Below are positions 41,347-50,764 of a DNA stretch of 64,000 nucleotides, one piece after another. Under the pieces are notes generated by a model that was not told where the DNA came from, did not search any database, and saw nothing but the letters and a program-made list of their open reading frames with translations. Source of the stretch: Neovahlkampfia damariscottae (lineage: Eukaryota > Heterolobosea > Selenaionea > Neovahlkampfiida > Neovahlkampfiidae); contig JABLTG010000088.1 of NCBI GenBank assembly GCA_016618085.1, forward strand, positions 19,302-83,301, written 5' to 3'. Both the position numbers and the translations under genes were made by a program. The stretch's first letter is position 1. Each line of letters opens with the position of its first letter.

Positions 41347-42322
41347 TCAAAATTTAATTTTGAAATCAATTTTTTGTTGAACAGATAAAATTACATCTTT
41401 TGAAATGCTGTTTCCTTTCACGTTCAATTCTTGAAGATTTGATTTGTTTATTACTTTTGATAGTTCAATAAATGCATTGTTGTTCAACCCATTTTCTTGT
41501 AAATCCAATTTTTTTAATGATTTTAGGGTTGATAGAATTTTGAGAAATGGAATGATGCCCTTGCATGAAAGGAAATTCTCAGAAAAATCCAAATGTTGTA
41601 AGTTCTCCATATCTTCATTCAATATCTCAAATAGTTAGGTTTTTGATATATCTTACTGTTTTGATTATTTGTGAATTAGGTTTTTTATAATTGAACCTTT
41701 CACATTCTTCAAGATATGTATTTAATAGTTCATTGGAAAATTGGGAATTGGAATCAATGAGACTTTCATTTTGAGATATTTGAAAATGGGGAAATCTTTC
41801 TTTAATTCTAATGACATCTGTTGGTTGATCAATATCATATCCACATGATTCCATGATGTCTAATTGCTTTTTGAATCCAATGTTTTGAATTTCTGTTGAT
41901 TTGATATTTGGAAAAAACGAAAATGCACTCTCTTGATTTTGAAAAATATCTGTTGGTTGGGAATTTGAATTTTGGATTTCAAAGATTTCCAGATCTTCAG
42001 CATATCCACCTTGGTACTTTTCCTCTTGAATATCTGATATTTGAAGTTTCGTTTTTTTCTCAACTTCTTTTATTCCAAATTTATTTTCTTTGACTCTCGG
42101 TTTGTCAATATCATGCTGGAAATCTAATTGAGATTCTTTTGTCTCTGGTTTCTTTGGAGAAATATTCCAAAAGTTTTGGAAATATTCTGATGACCCATTT
42201 GTTGATTTTTTTTCGTGGATGGCCGCATGATCATTTATTGGTTCTTCCTCATCCATGGAATCTTCAAATTCTTCTAAAACGAATTGAAGAAAATGTTCAT
42301 CTGGACCTATTTCTTTGTTCAT
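41347..42322 (-). CDS. Leucine-rich-repeat protein with acidic N-terminus
   Basis: Exons 42322-41657 and 41625-41347 are joined across a 31-nt intron (41626-41656) and give 314 residues. The N-terminal 220 residues are acidic and low in pattern (EFEDSMDEEEPINDHAAIHE). The second exon encodes typical LRRs of the RI-like class: LQHLDFSENFLSCKGIIPFL, LKKLDLQENGLNNNAFIEL and LQELNVKGNSISKDVI. The gene is tail to tail with PRP40, with 2 bp between stops. ATTGGAGGG lies about 20 bases before the ATG. The function is unknown; LRRs bind proteins. Confidence 0.65.
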
Positions 42323-42626
42323 TCAATATTATCCCTCCAATGATATTGTTCGGTTTTTTAACGAATGAAAATCGAAATAAAAGTTCAAAGAATTCAAAAC
42401 ACAAAGAAATATTTTCAAATGAGCAAGAATTTTCGGGTTTCTGAATCAGAAAATCGATTTGATTGGAGTTCTGAATTTGGATAATTTCCTTATTCTGATA
42501 AAACTGACACAATTCTCTTCGAAATGACTGTACAATAAATTTTTCTCATTTCTAAACTTTTTTCTTGAATAGTTTTATCCAATCAGTGTTGACATTTTAT
42601 CTTTTCTATTGGTCAGAATTGTTTGG

Positions 42627-43728
42627 ATGAAGACCTTCTTTGCTGCATTATTATGTATCGTTTTTGTGGTCTCTGCCCAAAATTTAGAATCTTATAATGT
42701 TGACAAGAGTTCAATAACCCTTTCAGGACTTTCTGCAGGTGGGTATTTCTCCGTTCAATTTCAAAGTAAAAAATTGTCTTTCTGACCTTCTTTATTTAGT
42801 CGCTTATTCATCATTAGTAAAAGGTGTAGGTGTAATTGCAGGCGGTCCTTACTATTGCTCACAATTTCAAATTCTCAGAGCTTTAAACGAGTGCATGGTA
42901 CGTCCTGCTGGAATAAACATCGAAACTTTGGTTAAATTTGCTAAAAAGAGTGCAAGTAACGGTGAAATTGATCCTTTATCAAACGTTCCAAATCAAAAAA
43001 TTCTTGTCATTCACGGAAATAGAGATACAACCATCAATATTGGTGTTTCAAAAAAACTTGTTGAATTTTATCGAGCTTTAGGTCATAGAAACGTAAAAAC
43101 TAAATTCGACATCCCTGCTGACCATGCAATGATCACAAACAAATACGGAAACAGTAAAAAACTCAAAAAATTCTAAAGAAACAAAAAAAAAAGGTTGTAG
43201 TCACAATGGGTCACCATATATCAATAACTGTAATTTTGATTTAGCTGGAGAAATATTAAAAACATTCTATGGATCTTTGAAAGATCCAAAAGCATCAATT
43301 GTTGAAAATGTAAAAAAACTTTCAAATTAATTTACCCGTAGTTACTTAAATAACCAAAAAGAATTCACTTCAACATTGGGCAATATTGGAATGGTTTATG
43401 TTCCAACTGAATGTAAAGATGGAACAAAGCAATGTAGATTACATATTGTATTTCATGGATGTCTCCAAAATTATGATAAAATTGGAGATGTCTATGCAAA
43501 GCATACAGGATATAATGAATGGGCCGAAGCAAACAATATCATAATTTTGTATCCACAAACCAAAGCATCATATTCACCAATGAATCCAAATGGTTGTTGG
43601 GATTGGTGGGCATACAGTGGAAGTAATGGTACGCTAAGTATTCATGTGTTTAACTTTTCTTAGCTTATCATAAAAAAGGAGCTCAAATGGAAGCAGTTAA
43701 AAAAATGATTGATAGAATTACAAAATAA
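42627..43728 (+). CDS. Secreted PHB depolymerase-like esterase, bacterial type, with an in-frame TAA
   Basis: Four exons, 42627-42765, 42800-43153, 43194-43628 and 43664-43728, have introns of 34, 40 and 35 nt. The N-terminus MKTFFAALLCIVFVVSAQN is a signal peptide. SGLSAGGYFSVQFQ is the serine-esterase nucleophile motif (GxSxG). GGPYYCSQ, HGNRDTTINI and DHAMIT mark the rest of the alpha/beta hydrolase. PYINNCNFDLAGEILKTFYG, VYVPTECKDG, HIVFHGCLQNYDKIGD, GYNEWAEANNI and NPNGCWDWWAY match bacterial polyhydroxybutyrate depolymerases. A TAA at 43328-43330 interrupts an otherwise continuous frame in the linker before the conserved QKEF...VYVP block. It could be a nonsense mutation, an unrecognised splice or a sequence error. 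Confidence 0.72.
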
Positions 43729-44296
43729 ATGATTTGATTTCCAGCTGATTCTTTCTTCTTATTAACTGTTGGAAAGCAGGTGTTTTGGTGCAATTGACAG
43801 AGGTGAAGCCTCCAGCATGCTTGGATATTAAATGGTGAATTTCCAAGAGTATCATAAATCTACTGTAAAACTATTGTTTTAAGAGAAACAAAAAGTTTTC
43901 AAATAAAATTTTTAGTCGATTTTTGATTCTGTTAATTCTAACAAATCTGGTGACCACCATGCACTAATATAAAGAGTGGCTAACTTTTGTTCCTTTTCTT
44001 AGTACTAATCCATGTTCTTTTTGAAATGAGTTTACAATGTTCATGTCAACATCTAAAATAATTTTTTCTATTGGAAACAAAACAAGTTTTCTGGATCAAC
44101 CAAAGGTTGCTCATTAAACTATGTGTTCATCCCTTATTTTTTTTTGAAAATACATAAATGATTGGTTTTGAGAAAATCTGTTGTTTTGTTTTAAAAAAGT
44201 TTATTTAATTGAATTCATTGGTGGAAAATTAAAACGCCAATGCAAAATTCTCCAGCTGTCCAAATCGCTATCAGCAATGAAGTTCACATTCTGATT
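43729..44296. other. Intergenic region with no recognised gene
   Basis: This 568-bp stretch lies between the esterase gene and the small membrane ORF. All six frames are short. ATTGG and CCAAT occur (for example near 44160 and 44249), but no ATG-led frame follows with a clear pattern. I see no tRNA, rRNA or repeat. It may hold decayed sequence. Confidence 0.4.
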
Positions 44297-44581
44297 CTAA
44301 GCTTCAAATTCTACAGATAGAGATGTATTATTTTTTCCAAATCGGCGGGGTTTGCAATTTAAATGTGGCTTTTCGGACATTTGTTGACCACTAAAACGGC
44401 CCCAGAAAAGTTGTTGATTATCATGTATTTGAGAAGGAGATAACTCAAGATTTGAACCACAGCAACTAGATTTTTCTATTCTTTTGCTAAATTCAATAAC
44501 TCCAGTATCGAGTGGACCAATTAATGATATAATCAAACCTGCTGAAGTTATTACGATTAAAATTGTTAGTTCGACTGTCAT
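44297..44581 (-). CDS. Hypothetical small protein with an N-terminal membrane segment
   Basis: 94 residues from ATG 44581. The N-terminus MTVELTILIVITSAGLIISLI could be a signal anchor. The rest holds SSCCGSNLELSP and HLNCKPRRFGKNN. No family is recognised. Unlike almost every other gene here it lacks a close CCAAT-type box before the ATG and lies in a gene-poor stretch, so it may be a chance frame. Confidence 0.35.
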   Translation of the reverse strand: MTVELTILIVITSAGLIISLIGPLDTGVIEFSKRIEKSSCCGSNLELSPSQIHDNQQLFWGRFSGQQMSEKPHLNCKPRRFGKNNTSLSVEFEA

Positions 44582-45193
44582 ATATTATAGTGATTTAAAT
44601 TGAATGTCATGAGTAATAATTTTTATTTTGCTTGTGAAGTTAGTTTTATTGTCAAGTTGGAGTTATTCAAATGCAAAAAAATTTAATTATTAACATAGTG
44701 TTTTACAATTAAATTTTCATCTTGTTAATGCTGTTAATGCTCAATAATTGATGATGAGATTTAATAAATTATCATGTTGTAATTTAAGTGTTAATTTTGG
44801 TGTTTTTGGAAGGGATTTTTCATTTTTATATACCAAACAATTTTTTTTCATCATTTAAAGTTTAAATTTAATTTTTTAATTAAATTCTATTTTTATCCCT
44901 TTAATTGTTTTAATATAATTGTTCATTTAATTGCCATGGCGAAGCAGAAAAAGGCGTCAGCTTTTATCGTCAGTTATTGTTGTAAGCGAACACCGAGAGC
45001 AACCAACAGGACCATGGGGGTTTATTGTTACAAAGGAGTGAATATATTGGAGTTACTCTTCCTCCAATAAAACAATTTTGTCAGTTATAAGTCGATTGAG
45101 ATTTAAGACAAAAATTTTTAATCAAAATCGACCTAAAATTAGGCCAAGACAACTTAATTTACTTGCTGGAATAATTGTCCAATCATAAACAAG
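44582..45193. other. Intergenic region with a GC-richer island at about 44935-45045
   Basis: Most of the 612 bp is AT-rich and empty. An island from about 44935 to 45045 is clearly GC-richer and includes CCATGGCGAAGCAGAAAAAG and CGAACACCGAGAGCAACC. It contains a 44-codon plus frame starting at 44936, but could also be a structured RNA gene. A 7-bp inverted pair GTCGATT...AATCGAC lies nearby at about 45091-45133. CCAATCA at about 45179 is the start box of the COMMD gene. Confidence 0.4.
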
Positions 45194-45880
45194 ATGCAAT
45201 TTTTGGAAATTGTTCCTCAAGGATTCACTCAAGCTGTTGAATCAATGAACAAAATCTCTAAAACTGATTTACTCAAAGACATGGTATTCACAATAAAAAA
45301 TAATTCTTTTTTCAAGGCAATTAAAGTAGTTTCACTTTTGAAAGGAAATGGTCTTGGAGTTTCTACAGAAGAATATCAACAAGTAAAAAAAACAAAAATT
45401 AAAAAAAAAGATTTTTCAAAACTACGAAATTGAATTAAAACAAAACGAAATTGAAAACGTAAAAACTTGTCTTTTGTTTATCTTTCAATCTGCTGAACAA
45501 AAAGAAGTTCCAGCTTCAAATTTTCCAAAATATTTAAGAAAATTCACTCAAATCACACCTACCAATATAAAATGTCTTTATGAAGTTTATGAACAATTCT
45601 CTCAAAACGTTTGTTTTCTAATTTTTTTAATTTTTTTTTTTACAAGACAAATTCGAAATTACTTTCTCTAGCGAAACTCAAAAATATTGAATGGAAATTA
45701 AGTGTTGGTATAGCTTCTGATTCTTGTTCTGATTTATCCTCTGGACAAGTTACTGTTCAATTTACAACTCAAGAAGATGATCAAACACTTAAAAACCATA
45801 CTTTTGATTTGACTTTGGATGAATTTCAAAACTTGCACAAACATTTTAATGATATGTCATTAATGATGAATAATTTATAA
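45194..45880 (+). CDS. COMM-domain protein
   Basis: Exons 45194-45382, 45411-45608 and 45647-45880 have introns of 28 and 38 nt and give 206 residues. The N-terminal helical domain is followed by a COMM domain with LKNIEWKLSVGIASDSCSD and a final Leu/Phe-rich HTFDLTLDEFQNLHKHFNDM. COMMD proteins form a heteromeric ring and join CCDC22/CCDC93 in the Commander complex for endosomal recycling. The number of the paralogue cannot be told. CCAATCATAAACAAG lies directly before the ATG. Confidence 0.8.
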
Positions 45881-45887
45881 AATTTAT

Positions 45888-46473
45888 TTAATTTTGTGTT
45901 CGATAATAAATCTCTTCGCAAATTTCATCGAGAAATCTGTAAAGTTGTTTTTGATCTTTTTCTTTAGTTGAAATCTTCCATTCATAAGTTTCAATATCTT
46001 TTGTTATTGATTCTGAAATCATGGTGTCTTCTGAATCCAAAGAAGATTCAAATATTTGTGTTTTTTTGTTTTTTTTGTTTTGTTGAGATAAATCATATTT
46101 TAAACCCAGAGTCAAATATTCTACTTGACCAGTGGTATTTTTAACAATTTCAGATATCCACTTTGAATTTACTGTCGCAAAGGATTTTGAGTCACTACTG
46201 TCATAACAAATTAAAAACAAATCAGCGTCTTTGTAAATGTTTTTCTTCAAATTATCAAAATTATTAATTCCTTCTGTATCTAGAAAACTCAGTTCATATT
46301 TTTTATTTTCAAAAATATGACTTAAAAATATTTGTTCATTTTTCTTTCAGGTTATTTTTTATTTCAATTCTTACTTTTTCTTGAGCTATTTCAGCAAGCC
46401 AGTTTAAAAAAGAAGACTTTCCCACACCCAAATCACCAAGAACAATGATATTTTGTTTGGTAATTTTGCACAT
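45888..46473 (-). CDS. Divergent Ras-like small GTPase
   Basis: Exons 46473-46375 and 46343-45888 are joined across a 31-nt intron and give 184 residues. The P-loop is GDLGVGKSSFL. G3 is FLDTEGINNF (DxxG kept). The strand after it, KDADLFLICYDSSDSKSF, is the usual Ras pattern. G4 should be NKxD but reads GLKYDLSQQN, so the Asn-Lys is missing. There is no prenylation box at the C-terminus. Nucleotide specificity may be relaxed. CCAATAAT lies about 20 bases before the ATG on its strand. Confidence 0.65.
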
Positions 46474-46541
46474 GATAAAATAAATATTATTGGTGGAAAA
46501 TAAAATCGAATGTTGAGTGGAAAATAAAAATTCAAAATTTT

Positions 46542-47054
46542 TTATATAAATACATCTTTTAAATTTGGACTTTTTGTGGCAATTGCTAAAATTTTCAAAC
46601 AAGAATCAATTCCTTTTGACGAAAATTTGTTCGATCTTAAAGAGATTGTAACCAGTGAAGAATTCTTCTCCAAAACTTCTGAAAAAATAAAAGCAGTATC
46701 ATCACCTAATTTATTCATGCTTAAATCTAAATGCTTTAAAGTGGAGTTATTTCCAACGGATTCATGTAAAGATCTAGCAATACTTTTACCTCCTTCGTCT
46801 GAAATACCATTACAACTTAGATTCAAATATTCAAGTGATTTATTTGATTTTAAGGAATTTGCTAGATACTGAGCTCCTTTATCCGCCAAATTATTGCATG
46901 TTAAGTCCAGGTATTGAATAGAAGAATTTTCCAACAAAAGTGAAGCGAGTACTTTCACGTCTTCTGATGTTATATTCAAATAACTTAATTTTAAATAGTT
47001 TGGATTTTTTTTTAGTTCTGCCTCAATGAAGTTTTTAAACGTTTCTTTTTCCAT
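46542..47054 (-). CDS. Leucine-rich-repeat protein (RNI-like)
   Basis: 170 residues, one exon. At least four ribonuclease-inhibitor-like LRRs: SIQYLDLTCNNLADKGAQYL, SLEYLNLSCNGISDEGGKSI, TLKHLDLSMNKLGDDTAFIF and SLVTISLRSNKFSSKGIDSC. The repeats follow the LxxLxLxxNxLxDxGxxxL rule. No other domain is present. It shares a 62-bp divergent spacer, containing one ATTGGTTC, with the small membrane gene at 47117. Confidence 0.75.
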   Translation of the reverse strand: MEKETFKNFIEAELKKNPNYLKLSYLNITSEDVKVLASLLLENSSIQYLDLTCNNLADKGAQYLANSLKSNKSLEYLNLSCNGISDEGGKSIARSLHESVGNNSTLKHLDLSMNKLGDDTAFIFSEVLEKNSSLVTISLRSNKFSSKGIDSCLKILAIATKSPNLKDVFI

Positions 47055-47116
47055 TCACAAATTTATTGAACCAATCACAGCTAAATTTATTTCCAACTTT
47101 TTTCAACAGTGTTTGT

Positions 47117-47399
47117 ATGTGGAAACTTTTTGAATTATTATTCAAATTTCCGTTTAAATCTTTAACTATGATGGGAAGTACTGCAAAGAATACAATATAT
47201 ATGATGTTTATTGTTCTGGCCATGGGTAATTTTTCCTTTTTCTTTTTTTAATTTTTTAGATTATTTACATTTACAAAATCAAATTTTAAAAAGTAAATAT
47301 AAGTTGATTTATGGAAAAAGTTATGTTCCACTTCACAAAAGATTATCTGATACTATCACTAAAGCATCGACCATTGCTATTGAAAATAAAAAAATTTAA
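47117..47399 (+). CDS. Small membrane protein (82 aa)
   Basis: Exons 47117-47225 and 47260-47399 are joined across a 34-nt intron and give 82 residues. MWKLFELLFKFPFKSLTMMG is followed by a membrane segment (NTIYMMFIVLAMDYLHL) and a short soluble tail (KYKLIYGKSYVPLHKRLSDT). The family is unknown. ATG 47117 is preferred because CCAATCACA lies about 45 bases upstream and the frame's earlier start is not an ATG. A second ATG at 47168 is possible. Confidence 0.5.
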
Positions 47400-47627
47400 A
47401 TTAGATTCTTCCCATAATATAATTTCAAAATTGAAAGATAAATTTTTATAGTTTTTTGAGTTTTTTTTTTGATGTTTGATGAGATTTCAAAAACAAGCAA
47501 GATCAACCTGCTGATCATTGATGATAACCTATTGTTTCCTGAATTTTTAAAAATCTTAAAAGAAAACAACCAACTTTTTGAATTCAAAAAAAAGTATGAA
47601 TTTTTTTTATTTTCAATTTTTATTTAA

Positions 47628-48142
47628 TTAACTTACATAATGAGCCAAAGGACAACCATTAGCATCCACGTAACGTGACGCAAATACTAAACCAAAAATA
47701 TCGGAAATGTACCATAAAACTTGAGTTACAGACAATAACAAAACAAATCCGATGAAAAGAACCCACATTGATCTAGATATACGATCAAAACGAGCTCTTT
47801 CAATAAAAACTCCGAGACAAAACCTAAAACAACTCATCAAACAAACAGTTGTCCAAATTGTAAGTTTAACTATTCCAGCAAAATCATAACCAAGATAAAA
47901 TCTAAAAAAAAAACTTGAAAAAAAAAGTATTTTTCAAACCTGTCTGCTCCAAATATTCCAAAAATAATGGACAGCAGTAGAGCTACTAAATAACTTTTTT
48001 GATGTCCAACGCATTGAGGTGGAATTCTTCCGTCCACTGAACCAAATGTTTTTTGCTCTTCTGAATGAACTACTATTGTCTTTGTTTGATTAATATAAAA
48101 AAAACTTACTGCCATCAGAAGTATCAACAAAATCAACTTCAT
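47628..48142 (-). CDS. TM2-domain membrane protein with signal peptide
   Basis: Exons 48142-47940 and 47901-47628 are joined across a 38-nt intron and give 158 residues. The C-terminal region begins KSYLVALLLSIIFGIFGADR then FYLGYDFAGIVKL, the TM2 domain core (KSxxxAxLLxxFxGxxGxHRFYLG). Additional membrane spans follow (WVLFIGFVLLLSVTQVLWYI). The N-terminus MKLILLILLMA is a signal sequence. A 30-nt GTAAGT...AAAG element at 48080-48109 keeps frame whether or not it is removed. Removing it gives a tidier signal peptide (148 residues in total). CCAAT boxes at -11 and -25 precede the ATG on its strand. Confidence 0.75.
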
Positions 48143-48193
48143 TTTCAACCAATAGACTGAACCAATCAAATCAGTTTTTCATTCTCAAAAAAG

Positions 48194-50267
48194 ATGAAGA
48201 AAAATGGAAAAGTGGTTGTGGGAAGTGATGACCCAAATGAAACAATATGGGTGAGCTGCAAATTAGGTGACATAGAAGCTGTTGATGAAAGACTCAAAGC
48301 TGGAGTAAATGTTAACAAACCAGATTCATATGGTAACACACCACTTTACTATGCTTGCCTTTGTGGACGTTATAAAATGGTGGAGTTTTTATTAGGTAAA
48401 GGAGCTCAGGATGACGGTGTTCAAAGAGCCTATTATAATGCTTTAACTATTGACATTCGTCATCTTCTTAAAGGAATCAAAACAAGTGTCAGAAATCCAG
48501 AGGAACCAAATTCTTTAAAACATAGAGAGGACGATGGACAACCATATAATTTCACAGTGCTGTTACCAATAGCAAAATCAAAATATGACGATGCTTTCTC
48601 TCCAATGAGGTAATAACTTATTTTCTTTTTTAATGATAAGTCCTGGAGTTTCACAATATTTTACAGATGTAGTTGTTAAAACTGATCCAAAATTGCAACC
48701 ACAAAAAGAGTATAAATGTCATTTATGCATTTTACTTCCAAGGTTATATTATTTATTCAACAAATATTTTAAAGATGTTAAATATGATGATGAAAAAGCA
48801 ATTGAAGATATAATCGAAAATAAATTAAAAGATAAATCAATTACCTTAAATTACAGACATGAAGTTGTTGGAATGATTCTAAAATATTTGTACACCAATG
48901 ATGAATATATTTTTATGTTATCAAAAGGCTTTGAATTAGACTTAATTCAAGCTTTATTGGATTTTGGACTCAATAAAGAAGCAAAAAGACTCATTAAAAA
49001 AGTAAAGAAGACATTTGAAACAGTCAATAATTTTCCAAATTACCCAATGACTGAACAATTATCTGCTGGAATGACTTCTGAAAAAAGAAAAAAATTTTCA
49101 AAGAAAGCAATTGAAACACAAATAAAAAAAGAGATTGAAAAACAAAATGAAGAATTAAAAAAGAAAAAAAAAGAATTATTATCTGAAAAACATAAAAAAA
49201 AATATTTTGAAGAAAAATATTCAATTTACTCAAAGGCTTCAGAAGACAGAATTAAATTGGAACACATCATGAGATATCTATCTGATGTTAAATTATATTC
49301 TAACGATTTGGAGAATTTCTATTATTGCCATAAGTAAAATGAACTGAACAAAAATTTATAATTTTTTATTAGAGCAATTTTGGCAGCAAGAAGTGCCTAT
49401 TTCAATATTTTATTAGGTGGTTATTTTAGTGAAGTTGGTGAATCAACATCCCTTGAAGTTTCCTATGACGCATTAGAAACTGTTGTTTTCTTTATTTATA
49501 CAGATCGTTGTATCATTGGATCAACCGCCATTGAAGTATTATCAGCTGCTCATCAGTTAAATTTAGATGGTTTAAAAAAGAAATCAGGAAATTATATCGG
49601 CAAAAATATTGATCATACCAATGCATTTGATATTTTCAAATTAGCAGATATGTATAATGCTCCAAAATTGAAATTATTATGTTCTAATTATTTTCTAACA
49701 CCTCAATATCAAAAGACAAATTTACCAGATCTGAAAGTTTACCCAGTTGATAAATCAACAAAATTCCATGATTACAAATGCATTTTGGCGTCTCATTCAA
49801 AATACTTTTTTGATTTGTTTTATTATGACGAAACTGAATACAAAGCAATTGATACTGATTTATCTACTGTCGCTTTGAGTTGGTTCCTAAAATGTTACTC
49901 TGGAAAGCATTCATTGGATAATTGTCCACCTAGAGAGTTATGCGAAATTTTGATATTTTGTGATAAACTTGGATTTGATGTACTTGGAAAAAAAACTAGA
50001 TCTCTAATGCAAGGATCACAAAGACCAATAGAATTATTGTATTTCATGTTTGAATTGAAATGTGAAGATGAATATTTGAAAGACGATCTTTGTTATCAAA
50101 TTGTTTCTCATTTTTATGGAAAGCATGCTATTAGACAAAATTTCAAAGATTTGGTGAGAAGAATTCATAAAAGAGATTTACTTGTTTGGAAAAAAGAACC
50201 AGTTCAACAATTGATCGCAAAATTTTCCGTTTATCAAAAAATTAACAATCCAAATTTATACAAATAA
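48194..50267 (+). CDS. Ankyrin/BTB protein, ABTB1-like
   Basis: Exons 48194-48609, 48641-49333 and 49373-50267 have introns of 31 and 39 nt and give 667 residues. Ankyrin repeats at the start (NETIWVSCKLGDIEAVDERL; GNTPLYYACLCGRYKMVEFL) are followed by two BTB domains. The first (FTDVVVKTDPKLQPQKEYKC HLCIL) is interrupted by a charged coiled coil of about 70 residues (IKKEIEKQNEELKKKKKELL). The second begins AILAARSAYFNILLGGYFSE, and a further BTB copy starts DLKVYPVDKSTKFHDYKCIL. A BACK-like C-terminus closes. ABTB1 proteins are Cullin-3 adaptors. It has a divergent 51-bp promoter with the TM2 gene. Confidence 0.75.
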
Positions 50268-50360
50268 ATAATTTTAATGATAAAATATCCAAATTCTGAT
50301 AATAATAATTCCACTCTTCAGAGGTTTATTTTATCCAATCATCAAACAATCTTTTTTTTC

Positions 50361-50687
50361 ATGAATGAAGGACAACAGAAGCAAGAAAAAGAACCATTTT
50401 ATATATACTTAGAAAATAGTCAATTGAATGAAAAGCTACAAAAATACATTTCAGATTTCATACAACACATTGCTTCTATCACAGAAAAAGAAGAAACAAC
50501 AACAAAAAGAGTGATTAGTTTTTTACCTGAAAGAAATGGAATTCTACTTCTAGGATTCAAATCATCAACTGTTAAAGTTATATACCACTTTTTAAAGAAA
50601 CTTGATGAAGAAAAAAGAAACATCAACTTTGAAGTAAATTTGGTTTTGGTTGAGAGTCATAAAATGACCTCTGGATTCAAATTTTAA
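50361..50687 (+). CDS. Hypothetical protein (108 aa)
   Basis: 108 residues from ATG 50361. The frame extends upstream to 50277, but the CCAATCATC box at about 50335 lies inside that extension and supports the later ATG. The sequence has helical, mixed content (LNEKLQKYISDFIQHIASIT; ERNGILLLGFKSSTVKVIYH). I do not recognise a family. The C-terminal half shows a beta-alpha-beta rhythm, like small nucleic-acid-binding folds. Confidence 0.5.
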   Translation: MNEGQQKQEKEPFYIYLENSQLNEKLQKYISDFIQHIASITEKEETTTKRVISFLPERNGILLLGFKSSTVKVIYHFLKKLDEEKRNINFEVNLVLVESHKMTSGFKF

Positions 50688-50764
50688 TGAAATAGATTTT
50701 TTACTTCAAAATTGATAAATTTAATTGTTCTCCACATTTTCTAAACCTCCAATCAAATACATTC

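Noticed and set aside
42297-42512. 71-codon minus-strand frame upstream of the LRR gene
   Set aside because: It begins with TTG, overlaps the LRR gene's promoter and start in another frame, and its composition is that of random AT-rich DNA.
47473-47630. Plus-strand frame opening MFDEISKTSKINLLI
   Set aside because: About 50 codons, no start box nearby, and the end runs into a T-rich tract. It may be real, but there is no positive support.
47841-47870. GTTTG...TTTTAG inside the TM2 gene (23 nt) as an intron
   Set aside because: The frame is open through it and removal would shift the frame and lose a membrane span. It is also shorter than any other intron here.
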